Shown here: positions 9,511 through 22,012 of the stretch, piece after piece
Layout: the number at the start of each line of letters is the position of its first letter
How positions within the stretch are numbered: position 1 is the first letter of the stretch
Assembly: GCF_947623445.1 (NCBI RefSeq)
Contig: NC_135243.1
Location: 19,972,479-20,036,478 of the forward strand
Reading direction: 5' to 3'
Source of the DNA: Clavelina lepadiformis
Lineage: Eukaryota; Chordata; Ascidiacea; Aplousobranchia; Clavelinidae
DNA: 64,000 nucleotides
Translations under genes and position numbers: made by a program
The notes under the pieces: model-generated
What the model was told of the DNA's origin: nothing
The model's input: the letters and a program-made list of their open reading frames with translations, nothing else
Databases searched by the model: none

Positions 9511-12151
9511 TATATAAATTATACGTATCAGAATCTTCTAATTAGACCGGTAATTAAAAAGTCATGCTTATTTGATTCTTTTGAAAAAGAGCGTGTTGTT
9601 GTGTTTCGGTGTATTTAAACTTTTACATATGTTTAGCTAAAAATCTCGCTTTACCAGCACGATTTCATTACGAATTTGATCTAAATACAAATAACAGCAT
9701 GCAAAGAACTGTTACAGATTTTCTTTTGCCAGATCCTTTTCCACCGCATTCACGGCCCACTCAAAGCCAACGAACGTTTTTCGATGTAACTCGATTGTAT
9801 TTCATATGAGATTAAAGACTTTCCTATCCGTTTGGGGCTTAACTTTCGGGACACACGTTCAAAACAATTCGATAAAATATAATAAAAGCAACAAGAGCGG
9901 ATCTGAGGGACCAACCAAAACAACAGGTCCTCGTCCTGAACGCTCGTATCTCGACTGCCTTCGAAGGCCACGTTTTCTTCCCAAGGAAACCACTCCCGCC
10001 TGAAGCCCATGCATGAAACCAACCGAAAAAAGACACGTAATGATTCCGCATTCGACCACATCGAAACACTTGAGGCGGCAAAGAAAACAACATGAAATAA
10101 AGCAGTGGACAAGAGAAATCATGGTGAAAACAAACAGAATAAAAGCTAACTGATAATTAACTAACAAAAATATAAGCGTGGGAAAACACACGAAAAACAA
10201 ACAAACAATGGTGCGAAATATTATTTTGCCACAGAACCAACAGAGTTTTTAATCAGCAACATTCTAAAAAAGAAGTTTTTTAAAAAGGAACTTTTTAAAC
10301 AGCAACTTGCCATTGATTTGATATGTATTTGAACAATGCTTAAACACCAACAGCTATGGTGACGTCACATCCGTTCTCCGCACAGTTTTCTGAAAACGTT
10401 TATGCCAATAACTCGTTAACGAAGAAAGATAGAACAATTTCGTTTACGTTTTCGGAATCACAGTATGTTTTTATCTTTTTTGTTTGAAAACATAGATTGA
10501 AAATGACTCCAGTTTCCTAACATCAGTTACTTGAAATAATACTTAAAACTATAAAAAAAATATTTTCGCTATTGAAAATGCTAAAAGAAATCAGCAGGAT
10601 TTACATAAAAACTCTAAATGCGACAGTAGTATACAGAGTAGTATACAGAGTCGCCGCCCTAGGATACTCATTGCCTTAAGTTTCCAAGTTACGTCACCAT
10701 TGCTTTAAGGCAGTTACGTTATAGTTTTAGATCCTTAGCGCAGGAGAATATAGGGCGTTAAACAACTTGTACGATGCCTTGGAATATATATGACGTCGTA
10801 TGATAGATGTCGAGTTTGCAAAACAAATTGGATCGATATTGGTTACAAGCAACTAGAGATGTCAGGTTTTCGTTTTATTGTTTTGCGAAGCACAAAAGTC
10901 AAGTGTTGTTGTGTACAGGTAACTAGAAATGTTCAGAATCTAGAGGGATGAAGCGAAGACAATTAGACTAGCCTTTATGAAGAGAAAGGAGTAATAGCTA
11001 TTGCTAAAACGCTTTGAAAGGATTGTTGCGTTTCAAGTCAGTGCTGAAACACAACACGAAAAAAGTAATTGTTTTCTAATGCCAAACCAGTGCAAAAGGA
11101 ATAATATACAAACATACAATAATAATAATAATAATATACAATATACAATACTTCCATAGCGAAGTGTGTTGATCGCAGCAAATTAGAAATATAATAAAAG
11201 CATAAGCGAATAGTATCTGTTGTATTAGTTTCAATTCAGTTTGAACAAATGCAATTAAGAATTGAATATGAAATAGTGATAACAGATGTTAATTGTAGAT
11301 TAATAACCAAAATCCTGTTGTCTTAGGTACACTTTAGTTTGGTAAAAGCATGACGAAACAATATATAAACAATGTATGGCTTAATTAACCTGGTCATTTT
11401 TTTTCATATGCAACTATTTTTTGCACATTAAGCAAGGGTTCTTAAACTTTTTCAGCTTACTTACTCCCACAAAATAGATGTATAATCCCTGCTGTTTGAC
11501 ATTCCAAAAGAACCTGTATCCATTTATATGCATTGATTCGTTTGTATATTATCTGTGGAGATATGATAGTGAGAATAAGCAAGAAGCAACGAACTGTTTG
11601 TATTCCATTGCGATTAAGTTTCATTGTTTATCGAGATAGCAGTAATTTAAGTTATCTCTTAAGTTATGCAAACGGGTCATCTTACCGCGGATTTCCCAGA
11701 TCTAGAAAGCGACGGGATATTTTTGAGACAAGTTAGAGACCCACCAGGACAACGAAGTCGTTACATTCCACCCGGTAGGATGGAAAATCATGTTTGAGAA
11801 CCAAGTTTCAGAGAAACGAAGGTTTTGATTACGTCACAATCCTATTTCTGTTACTGCAGTTGATCCAGCACGCGAGACCTATTGTCTTTCTACTTGCAAA
11901 CTATTTCCCAGAGAAGTACAGGTCGATGTTCGTAAGTTGGCTTCTGCTGGTATTAAAAAGAGGACCAGGTGCTTCAGGTAACTTGTTGTTCTTTTAAAAT
12001 AATACTGTAAAAAAAACTATTAAATTGGAGACTTGGATACATAAAATACGGGACTTCACTTCAAAACAAACCAATACGTTAAAGCAAGTTGTGTGAATAA
12101 TTTTACGTTCAAGACCTATAACAAAGCAAATCTCAATTTAATTCCAGTTGC
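9511..12151. other. Intergenic stretch, no gene recognised
   Basis: No supported coding region. Frames of 60-120 residues at 9609-10200 on both strands overlap each other and have no recognisable motif. A short ATA/CAATA repeat lies near 11115-11150. Sequence near 10585-10640 resembles 29965-30010 upstream of FUT copy C, suggesting it belongs to the duplicated 5' flank of copy B, separated from the rest (15775 onward) by inserted DNA. Confidence 0.5.
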
Positions 12152-12160
12152 GGTAAATCT

Positions 12161-13396
12161 GGTGTACCGACACTTAATCACGCGACACATAATCACGCGA
12201 CATTTAATCACCGACACATAATCACTAGGACATTTAATCACGCGACACATAATCACTAGGACATTTAATCACGCGACACATAATCACTAGGACATTTAAT
12301 CACGCGACTTCGATACGTAATCACGCGACATTTAATCACGCGACACATAATCACTTGGATGCGAGTCCCCGACAATTGTTTTGACTCCGTTGCGCCAGCT
12401 TTCTCTATAATGTTTCTTTAAATCAACACCAGCTTCATAAAGTCTAATTGTTATATTGTCCGAAAGTATAACCTATGTAATATCTAACATTATTCTACTG
12501 TATTGTCACCGAAGCTCTTGACCAAAGTACCATCAAAACGTTACACCGTAAAATACAATGCTACTTGTTTTGTGTCGGTTTTGAAACTCTGGAACAATGC
12601 CAATGAATAAATTATTACAATTTACTATCACGACCGCCACATCTCTTTGTATCTATAACGACTAGTCCAGTCTACAGACAATCTCGTTCCGGATACGGCC
12701 CGCGGGCCCTAGGTTGCGGACCCTTGGTCTATACTCTATAGCTTGCCGCTGTCTTACAGTTGTAACTCGTGGTTATTTCAATTCAGGGGACATTACTATG
12801 ACTAGACAGTTAATCACACGACATTTATACAGTGTCTTTGTCTATACTATAGCCTGCCGCTGTCTTACCGTTGTAAATCGTGATTATTTTAATTTAACGG
12901 ACATTACTATGACTAATAAAAACGGAACGATTCAGTGGCGTGGCAAACTCTACCAGAAATGTCGGGGCGAACGGACATTAGGGCTACTATGACTAATAAG
13001 ACAGTGCAGTTTAGCTTAACATCGAAAGGGAATCAATCGGTGCTGCACAAACAGTACGAGTTTGTCAAACACCGTGAGTACGCAAACGGAACGATTCAGT
13101 GGCGTTGCAAACTCTACCAGAAAAGTCGGTGCCAGGCTCGTATAACAACCGAAGTGCAGTTGCTTACATTTCCTATGCATAACATTGCTGTAAATTGTAA
13201 ATGTAAAAAAATATTGTAAATGTGTGATTAAATGTCGCGTGATTAAATGTCCTAGTGATTATGTGTCGCGTGATTAAATGTCCTAGTGATTATGTGTCGC
13301 GTGATTAAATGTCGCGTGATTAAATGTCCTAGTGATTATGTGTCGGTGATTATGTGTCGCGTGATTAAGTGTCGCGTGATTAACTGTCACCAAACC
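12161..13396. mobile_element. Non-autonomous MULE-type element with iterated TIRs (MULE-1)
   Basis: A 1236-bp insertion flanked by the 9-bp target duplication GGTAAATCT (12152-12160 and 13397-13405). Both ends begin GGT and share TTAATCACGCGACA inverted. Each end is built from many short units (TAATCACGCGACA, TAATCACTAGGACA, TAATCACCGACA), at 12161-12358 on the left and about 13227-13396 on the right in reverse complement. A 9-bp duplication and long repetitive TIRs fit the Mutator-like superfamily. The interior has a duplicated segment (about 12728-12805 and 12842-12917) and a zinc-finger fragment, but no catalytic core. A second element at 26552-27418 shares both ends. Confidence 0.88.
12984..13153 (+). 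pseudogene. FLYWCH-type zinc finger fragment inside MULE-1
   Basis: Frame 12935-13219 encodes SKGNQSVLHKQYEFVKHREY, then NGTIQWRCKLYQKSRCQARI. The spacing GN, Y, H, W-R-C, C-x-A-R fits a FLYWCH zinc finger, which often sits at the N-terminus of Mutator-like transposases. A second partial copy of NGTIQWRGKLYQK is at 12918-12960. The rest of the transposase is deleted, and the frame runs directly into the 3' end shared with MULE-2. Confidence 0.65.
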
Positions 13397-13405
13397 GGTA
13401 AATCT

Positions 13406-14102
13406 ATATCCCAGAATGGGAAGTCGAAGATGACCCGAAACTACTCCGATGGCATAGATCCAATTGTGACATCATTAACGGAACGGATACAAGAAACAAA
13501 CAAATCGGTTCATTTTGACAAAGACTTTAACTTGGGTTGTAAGAAAAAAGAAAGCATCGAACCAATCTGAAATATATTATCTGTAACACCAACAAAGCGT
13601 TAAGACGGATCGATGCTTAATACGTTTCAAAAGCGATAATGAACCGAACTAATTCTTGTAGTATCACTAAGCGTCAAGTTAATTTGCCTTACTATACTAC
13701 AGTTTATGCTGTCATAATAGAACGAGTTACGTGGGTGATTAGCGATTCCCTTTTCATATGACGTTACATCAACTGCATTGTAAATATTGGTAAATTCTAT
13801 ATTCTATTATTCGTCAATTCGGGCAAACGCCACCCCATGGCCATCGAAACGAGACAAGTTCAGCAACACGACCTCCAGCATCCGAGAATCCACTGGCCTC
13901 AGAAGATCAAAGAAGACCAATCACAGCGAAAACATCATTACAAATGGCATTGGTATAACATCAAATTCACCAAACGCCACGAAGGCAACAATGTTTCAAA
14001 CAGCTACATTTTGAAATTTTTCGTGCTCCACCCCTTCACCTAGTGTGGTTGCGTTAACCATGACAAATCTCACGTAGGAATCTTGCAAATAATTTGGGGA
14101 AC
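13406..14102. other. Upstream region of the IAP-like pseudogene
   Basis: Two overlapping open frames (13787-14014 and 13837-14043, +) without a BIR fold. They may be remnants of a linker or an earlier exon of the IAP gene that follows. No motif supports either. Confidence 0.35.
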
Positions 14103-15384
14103 ATGAACTTGTTTCCATGTTCGAATCCGGTAAATCCCCGCATGAAGAGCGAGAAATGTCATCTTCAAACTTTCCTTGATCGCTCGTCATCGTGGCCTGC
14201 TCATAGGATTCGCGCAACTACCAGACAAATTGCAAACGCAGGAATGTATTATTTGGGTGAGGCTCATACTTTCAAGCTTAGTCTCACTTATGACATAAAA
14301 AAACTTGATAAGTTGTATAATTACAAAATAAAATATTGTCCAGGTGTAAGAGATCGAGCAAAATGTTGGTATTGCAACGGAGGATTACAAAATAGGGAGA
14401 AAGATGACGATCCATAGGAAGAGCACGCCAAGTGGTTTTCATTGCTAGTTGAATTTTCTGTCTCAATGAAAGGGTTTTGATTTGACAGATTTGGCTTTTT
14501 TATTAATTCTATGTTTGACAAACTTCTATCTTCTGTCTAGGTGCGAGTTCGTTCTTCAACAAAACGGTCCAGATTATGTTGATGGGATTGCCTTTCGATT
14601 CCCCAATTTAAGAAGACCGTTAATTCGGAATCCAGAAAGTCCAAATCAACTCAGGAATATTCAGTCAGAACCAATATAAGCCTCGTTAAGGCGTGTTCGT
14701 GAATGCAATCTTGGTTTGTTTTTTGTTGTTATCTATTTATTTGTTTATTTTACAAAATGGACATCTAATTGCTGGCCCCGAAATCATCAATCCCAGGGAA
14801 GAGGTAAGATCTCTAGAGTAGAAAATTGACGGATAGATGTCTTCATCCGAACTGGTGGAGCAAGCAAAACAGATTGGATTCGACGAAAGAATGATAAAAA
14901 CTGCTTTGAAAAGGTGAAATTTTGTTACTGATTTATGTTTCTGTCAAGAAAGCTGTCCTAATTTTTTTTTAATTTTAATTAGCTTCAATTTGTTAATAAA
15001 TTTGAAAACCGATCTTTCTACAGGAAATACGTAACCACTGGTAATGGACTTTGAAGGCTTGAAATTCTCTTTGTGTCTATTCTTGCGATGGAGGAAGAAT
15101 CTTTTTTCAATAGATCTAAAGAAGAAAGATCAGCATCCGCAACAAATAAAGCAACTACTTTAACATCATCCAGCAATCTATCTACAACATCCGGACTTCA
15201 GGAAATTCGTCGTTTTCAGGAAGAAAGAATATGTAAAGTTTGTGGAAATGATGATTATCAAGCGATTGTTGTGCTTATTCCATGCAGACATATTGCTTGT
15301 TGCGTTGGTTACCCTGAAAACGCATCGACTTGTCCCATTTGTCGTTCGCGAATTCGAGAAAAAGTCCGATCTTTTATTGTTTAA
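14103..15384 (+). pseudogene. Inhibitor-of-apoptosis (BIRC-like) pseudogene: BIR, UBA, RING
   Basis: IAP proteins bind caspases through BIR domains and act as ubiquitin ligases through a C-terminal RING. Exons seen: BIR part 1 (14103-14256, NPRMKSEKCHLQTFLDRSSS, then ANAGMYYLG); an 87-bp intron; BIR part 2 (from 14344, AKCWYCNGGLQN, then EEHAKWF); an exon from 14541 (CEFVLQQNGPDYVD) to TAA 14677; a UBA-like exon (14837-14913, AKQIGFDERMIKTALK); and an exon from 15024 with the RING (CKVCGNDDYQAIVVLIPCRH, then CPICRSRIREKVRSFIV, stop 15382). Lesions: TAG at 14415 where BIRs have Trp (DDPW), TGA at 15052 inside the UBA segment, and Tyr (15310-15312) for a RING zinc-ligand Cys. Three independent hits argue for a decayed copy, though polymorphic alleles or sequence error remain possible. 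Confidence 0.8.
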
Positions 15385-16853
15385 AGCAAAAGTTTGTGGA
15401 ATTTAAGTACCACTTTTGCAAGTTATTTTCTTGCTTTTTTAATTACATTTCAATGTGAACGATTTTAGAAGATCTTAATTTTATTATTATATAAGACTAT
15501 ATGATGAATTTATTAACATGCTTTTTGCAATAAATTTTTAGAAAAAACAAAGCAATCCTATTCTCAGATAATTCGTTTCCACAAAACCCAAGATGTTTAA
15601 TTCCTTTTTTTACGTAGCCTGTAGTATAGAAACCTACAAGATGTTTAACGCATGGTGTCGCTAAAGATCTAAAATTACCCTTGCATCTTAAATTAGTGAG
15701 TTACCTGAAGGTTATGGCGACTTTATACTACTAGCAACCAGTCCAAATACATTTTTTTTATCATAAAACGCACTGACGAAATCGCGTATTAATACTTGAA
15801 TTACTAAATCTCGGTTGAAATTAAAGTGGATGTTCACCTATAAGTGCAAAAGTTTTATGCTGGCATTTCAGCGACGCAATGATAATCATATCATAAATAC
15901 TACCTAACCATGCAAATTTTCTGCTTTAAACCATCAAAATTTCCATGTGCAGTGAGTAAATGTTACAAACCTAGCAACGTAGATTTTACAGGTATACATA
16001 CGAAAATTTATGAAGAAAATAAGTAATATTTGCAATATTTTTAGGGAAAGTTTCCAAAACTTTTTGCACAAACTGCTGCCAAGACTTAGCGGTTTATTTT
16101 ACGAAATTTTTTTACAGTGTAACACACTAGAAATGATAAGAGAACGGATTTTATTCACAAGAAATAGTGCAGCTTATGTTACCTAACTAATATTTAACTT
16201 AACTAGTGACCCGTGACGGTAATCTTATTTACTTTACTACCCACGCCGCGACGTGACGGTGATCTTATTTACTTTCGAACCTATAAGGCTAGTCTGAACA
16301 CTTCTAATACAAAAGAGTGATGTATGGTTTCCTCGTACGTGTATTCAGTGGACAAAAAGTTAGATGGAAGTTGATTTTTAAATCTGAGAATAATTGTCAG
16401 TTAACATTCCTGTACTGAAACGGGGAATTCTTCAATAACAAATATTATTGCAGTTGTTTGAATTGAGTAGATAAATAAAACGTTTCATTTAAAAACAAGA
16501 AACGGGTGGAATATAGCTAAAGCGGATACTTAAGTGCGTAACTGAAAGTTCTTGCGTTATTAAGCCTAACCTAACTCACACTGATGTATTTAGATTTATG
16601 ATGGTAAATGTTAAACTACAGCTTACCAAGCTCAGTTTTGGCTGAAGCCGCTATGGCCTAGTCCGATGCAGCTGATTGACTTAAACAAGAATGCTTCATC
16701 TTGCAACATATTCTATAGCTAGAACATGCTGACAGTACAGCAAGTTATTTGTAGTATTTATGTTTAATAAACGTCAACTGCAGCTAAGCGCCTACCTGTT
16801 CTGTCACTTTCCATCATTCTAAAAGGCTTTAGTCTTTCTACCTTTATATAGAG
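15385..16853. other. 5' flank of FUT copy B (duplicated block)
   Basis: No gene. From about 15775 the sequence is recognisably paralogous to 30045 onward, upstream of FUT copy C (shared landmarks: TTAATACTTGAATT and GTACGTGTATTCA). This marks the 5' part of the ~14-kb duplicated unit. Confidence 0.6.
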
Positions 16854-17212
16854 CAGGCATGCACAACTCAAAACAGTACACGGGCCGTTTTAGGGAAAAA
16901 ATTTTTTCGCGGGCCGCGTGCTAACATTGTTGTAACTAACGTGTAGCCTACTTTATATAATGTGACCGATTAACCGTCGAATAAGAGATATTATTGAGAA
17001 GATGGTTACTGTCAAGAGACGGTTGCCTCTCGCACTACAGTATGTAGTTGTTTTTAACGCTTATCGGCGGTAAAGCATCGGATTTGTTGATTATGTAACT
17101 GTAACCGTGGAGAAAATACCTGAATGAGCGAAATCACGGAATATCTCGTGGGCCGCACGAAAAGGTTTCGCGGGCCGCATGCGGCCCGCGGGCCGTATGT
17201 TGTGCATGCCTG
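16854..17212. mobile_element. hAT-type MITE upstream of FUT copy B
   Basis: A 359-bp GC-rich element with TIR CAGGCATGCACAAC and its reverse complement at the far end, flanked by the perfect 8-bp duplication ATATAGAG (16846-16853 and 17213-17220). The 8-bp duplication and CAGG ends fit the hAT superfamily. Copies of CGGGCCGC near both ends extend the inverted repeat. It is absent from the matching flank of FUT copy C. Confidence 0.88.
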
Positions 17213-19798
17213 ATATAGAGTACCAGCATACTCGGTTCATAAGACAGCCATTTTGATATAACATGGTGACGTCAAAATAACCGCTACCTTTGTCGTAATT
17301 GCATGATTTCTCAAACGTTTTTGGCAAAAACTGCTCAATCACAAAACATGATTGAAAAATTTTTTCTTCTTAAATTTTTTACTGACTATTATAAACTGTT
17401 TTTAGACTTGTTTCTCACTTACTAGAATTTATCAAACAAAATTTCGGCTTAAAATAAGATGATTAAAAAAGCGTTATTGGCCACTTTTCTGTATTCTGCA
17501 CTTGCGGTGTTGGCTGTTTTCTTATGGTTTGTCTCTAGAATACAGACTACTACACTCTATGAACTTTTTCCCTCGAAAAAGGCACAACTTGTACATCAAC
17601 CGCAGCCATCTGCACCAAGCACCTTGAAGAAAATTGACCTGCAAAAAACCTCCTCTGATTTTATATTGGGGATATCCTTGGAATGATAAAAGCAGTGGAG
17701 CGCCAGTTGGGGAAAAAATTGGCATTTGCGACACAACCTATGACCGAAGTAAAATAGTTGAAGCAGACGCTATCGCTTTTCATTACACAACCATTCGTGC
17801 AGAAGATTTGCCTTGGAAATATTACAGGTGCTTATATTTGCTAAACCTTCCTTATCATAGACGTGATAGAACATGTTTTCTCGTTCTCTGAATTTAATTA
17901 CTAGGAAAGCAAATGCAAATACTGTAGATATTGGAAAAAATAAATGCCTGTAAATGGTATAAGTAACTTAGTCCATGTAGAATATTTTAATTTTATTTCC
18001 TAATTCTAGTAAATCTCGCTTTTCTTACATTCTATTTTACCTGTTACTCTCTAAAATCAAACTAGAGTTTTCGATTGTAGAGCAAGGAAACTGTGGAATA
18101 AAGCTATAAACTATTAAGTCGTTCTACAAAACTAAACTTTTTTTAAACTACAGTAGATAAAAATCTTTGTTTTTGCAGCAAATATAGCATAAGTTTCTTA
18201 TTTTTTCTTGGATAAATGTAAAACAACTGTTTTCGCGTTAAAATCAATCCAGTGAAGCCCGGTTTGACTTCGATATTGTTAGATCTGTTACCGGTCTATT
18301 GTGTTCTAAACTTCTAAAGGCCTCCTCACCTAATCATATGTGGGACAATTGCAATATGTTGGACCGATATCATATGAGGGGCCGACATCATTTGCGGAAC
18401 ATTGATTATAAAAGTGTGTTTCGAATCTGTAACTTTTGCATCGTTTCTTTACATCGCGTTTTTTGCAATGATTTCGCCACTGTTTCTTGGATGAAAATAC
18501 TATTATTATCCCACATAGTATAAACTGTAACCCAACTTGCTACCTGGAATATATGCCAAGACTAGCCGCAATACGGAAATATTGTGAAACTTGATTTACA
18601 CTGGAAGCGTTCGCCAGCGTACAGTCAGGTAATTCGTTTGCAGGTTATGATTATTAATGTTTTGTGTTGAGTATTTTATTAGGTATGTCTGTTTCGTATA
18701 AGGTGCTTTGAAATATCGACTGACCAGACTGCATTACCAAATGACCCGAAAAAGATAATTTATTGTACAACACAAAATATTAAATAACTGTTCAATTGAT
18801 GTGCACGCTTCTTTTATTTCCATTGCATCAGTAACCACTGCCTGTATAAAAAAAGAAACTTTTTTTAAATAGACGCTTACATTTTTGTAGCTATATACTG
18901 CACAATACAAAACGTATGTATGCACCAGAAACATTTTGTGACTTTGTCAAACGTCACCTTGTTTAATCAAAGCTAATTTATATATGGTCGTTTGCAACGG
19001 GTGGCAAACGACAGCTCGGTTGACGTTGCTAAAAAACTTCCGAGCAGAAGGAAACAATGACTTTTTGTCAAAACTTGTGAATAATTATTTATTCAACGCT
19101 TTGACAACAGTAACAATGGAAAGTTGCAACATTATACTACAAACATTATATACTACAAACATTATACTACAACATTATACTACAAAAATTCATCAAGAAT
19201 ATGAGCTGTAAGATTTTTGGTGCATCTACGTTGGAATAGAACAAGTGGTATTAAGTTTTCAAATGCATAGTTTTGAGTTATAATTTATAAAATAGATGAA
19301 GACATCACCGCGTATGTATAGGTTGTACTTATGGAAGAAATTGATCTAATTTTTTTATTCCATAAAGTAAACCACACTTCCAAATAAATGTTATTAAACT
19401 TTGGTAAATTTGGCAATTTTGTGACGGAAATCTATTTGGTTGCAGAAATCCCAACCAGTTGTTTGTGTGGTGGTCGGCTGAAGGTCCTGCCATTTTGCGT
19501 CATGCCGGAATAAAACTAGAAGGCTTTGACGGTTTTTTCAACTGGACCTGGACCTACCGCCGAGATGCGGACGTTGCGCGTAATTACGGATATCGGGGTC
19601 ACGTTATCAACTCTGTAGCGAAAGGGAAGGAAGTTGTCGATGAGTTGGTCGCAGCAAAAACTGATTTAGCGGTAAGTATTTGAAGTTCTTTACATATATG
19701 CAGTTGTATAATTTTTCAGAAATTACTGAAAGTATACTGTAAAATCGTGTTACTTTTTGTTTGTTTTCTTGTTTTTAATATGTAAAACATTTTAGTGT

Positions 19799-19813
19799 AT
19801 ATATATATATATA
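19799..19813. repeat. TA microsatellite in FUT-B intron 2
   Basis: A short (TA)n run, longer at the paralogous position in copy C (34306-34346). Confidence 0.85.
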
Positions 19814-20092
19814 TTTGGTTAATATATTTGTCCCGATGTTATGATTATAACCATATAATTATAATAATTATTGATGAAATTTTTTCGGCACAAATTTTGC
19901 GGTCCTAAGATGCTCGCTATAATTTAGCTCATACCTAACAAGCTTCTCTCTTAGCCAAGTAATTTCATGGAAGAAAGCCAGACTTTACATAAAGCATAAC
20001 CCTTGCTTATGCACATAAACCAATTCCGTTAAATTTTTTACTTCTTTTCTTCAACCTCAGTAGTTTTTGTTTAAAAGAGTTGAACTTGAAAC

Positions 20093-20431
20093 CAGGGCCG
20101 GAATTGGACCATGAGATGCTATTCCATTTGTGAGGCTCCTTATTTTATTTTTGAAGTCAGAATCGACTGTGCGTGCAAATCAACCAATGTTCCTAAAAAA
20201 AACAAGACACTATTTGCATGTTCTTAATTTTGGGATGTCTTTGGTACAAAATGGTATACCAAAGGTGTCAAAAAGCCCGAAAGACGAACCCCTGCCCTAA
20301 ATATACGACGTAAGGTTCTCTAAAGCAATTAAAGCGGCATCAATCCCAAACTTCGAAATTGAATTTCGAGGCTCCTGGACTTTGAGGCTCTAGGCTTCAG
20401 ACTGCGTAGCCTGTTGGTAAATCCGGCACTG
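20093..20431. mobile_element. hAT-type MITE in FUT-B intron 2
   Basis: A 339-bp insertion with imperfect TIRs, CAGGGCCGGAATT on the left and AATCCGGCACTG on the right. The flanking 8-bp duplication is CTTGAAAC at 20085-20092 and GTTGAAAC at 20432-20439 (one mismatch). The same intron in FUT copy A has the uninterrupted site (GCTTGAAACTGG near 6553), confirming the ends. Confidence 0.8.
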
Positions 20432-21633
20432 GTTGAAACTTAACCTGTTTTATTGTTTACGTAAAAATAAGTGTTTGTTACATTCATAAACAATAAATAC
20501 ACTGTAAAATACACCCTCTCATTTCATCATGTTTTATGTATTATCGTTTAGGTTTGGATAGTTAGCGGATGTGATTACACACACGGTGCTAGAATGCGAA
20601 TGAAATACGTCAAAGAGTTGCGAGAAGCCGGTCTTAATTTCACAGGATACGGAAAATGTTTCGGTCGACCCGTACCGAGAACGAAAGACTTTACTTATCC
20701 TCATGATACTATAAAAAATTACAAATTTTATCTGGCCTTTGAAAACGCGTTGCATTGCACTGACTACATTACCGAAAAGTTTTGGGACAACGCCTTGAGA
20801 AGTGGGGCCGTCCCAGTAGTTTGGGGACCAAAAAAGGAAGACATTCTTAGAGTTGCTCCTTTGGACTCCTTCATATTTGTCGAAGATTTTAAATCACCCA
20901 AGGATTTGGTTGAATATTTATTGTACTTGGATAAAAACGACGCAGAATACCGAAAGTTTTTCGGTTGGAGAGAAGACGAAAACATGACTGATGAAAAAAT
21001 GATCAAATTAACAAAGACGAAGTACCCTGACCTGAACGTGCAAATGTCACTGAAGAACTTTTGTGATAAACTACTGGAAAACAATCAAACAAAAATTATC
21101 TCTTCCCTGAAGGAGAAATTTTGGGATTCGAATCCCAGTGAATGCCTAATGCCTTAACAACAAAAGGTAAACAAAGTATCGTGTCAAAAAACATACAGTT
21201 ACATTGTAATGAAAGCTTATCGTGTTTGTCAGTGTAAGAATGTTGCATTAGTCTAGCGAAACTGTTTGAAGCGTCAAAAGATAAAAATTACCAACATGAC
21301 ACATTTTTATTAAAGATTCCTTGCATCTACAAACGATGTTTAATTCGTTGACCTATTTCATTTTATTTCATACATTTCATAACTCATAAATTCATTTTTT
21401 ATAGTTCATAAATCATACAGGTCATAGCAGGATTCTTACGTAGCTATACCGTTTTCATTGACATCGCTTAAATGAACACTTTATTTATATTTACAAACCT
21501 TGCTTGATGTCGCGACTAAATTGATTTTTCTCGCTTTGTGGAATGTTTGAACACTATAAAGACTTCGCCATTCATTAATAGGCCTATTAGTCCTGGATCG
21601 ATATTACTTGCGTATGTATCTTCTATGAATGTA

Positions 21634-22012
21634 TGTTACGAACTTTGTATATAACAATGCACATGTTACGAACTTTGTTCCTCACTTGTTATGTGGTTGC
21701 TTATCATTGTGTTTTCGTTTGAAGCGTTTTTACGAATTGGCACCTTTTGCGTGTTTGTTCTTAACTATTTTAATCACTTGATTTGGCACCCTTGTTAAAT
21801 ATAAAGGTTGTGCGCTTTTTATAGAGTTTTTTTAACCGGTATCTGCCTTTGAACGATTAAATATGGCTTTTCAAAGACCATCGGTTTGTTTGATTAGCGT
21901 GACAACGCTACACTGTACTGTGTACATAGTCACTCGCAGTTGAGGGTGTTGCGTTTCACCGTAAATGTGAAATTAAGCCTAGTTATACATGAACGAGTAA
22001 ATAATCGTTACA
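21634..22012 (+). mobile_element. Solo LTR (TGTTACGAAC family)
   Basis: Sequence starting TGTTACGAACTTTG and ending GTTACA, closely similar over its length to the solo LTR at 51274-51611. The first ~30 bp is tandemly duplicated (starts at 21634 and 21664). Flanking tetranucleotides do not match cleanly (TGTA and TATA), so the boundary is approximate. Confidence 0.65.

Larger units (their letters stand above)
17459..21157 (+). pseudogene. Alpha-1,3-fucosyltransferase-like (GT10) gene, copy B, frameshifted in exon 1
   Basis: Same three-exon structure as copies A and C: exon 1 17459-17827, exon 2 19446-19671 (226 nt), exon 3 20552-21157 (606 nt). Exon 1 starts MIKKALLATFLYSALAVLAV, a short cytoplasmic tail and signal-anchor helix. 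At 17643-17648 copy B has six A where copy C has four plus a G, a net +1, so the frame shifts before the catalytic domain: the first frame stops at TGA 17684 while PPLILYWGYPWNDKSSGAP continues in another frame. Exons 2 and 3 are fully open and keep FNWTWTYRRDAD and YKFYLAFENALHCTDYITEK. Either a very recent pseudogene or a homopolymer error. The AATAAA present after copy A is AAACAA here. Confidence 0.8.

Noticed and set aside
9750..10200. Overlapping frames of 84-120 residues on the - strand
   Set aside because: Three frames overlap each other, none has a motif, splice context or paralogue in the window.
13286..13570. Possible CRISPR-like array (short direct repeats with spacers) at 12161-12358 and 13227-13396
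   Set aside because: Eukaryotic context; the repeats are inverted at the two ends of an element with a 9-bp target duplication, so they are iterated TIRs.
17267..17274. TGACGTCA (full CRE palindrome) upstream of FUT copy B
   Set aside because: Single occurrence, not conserved in copy C; expected by chance in a window of this size.
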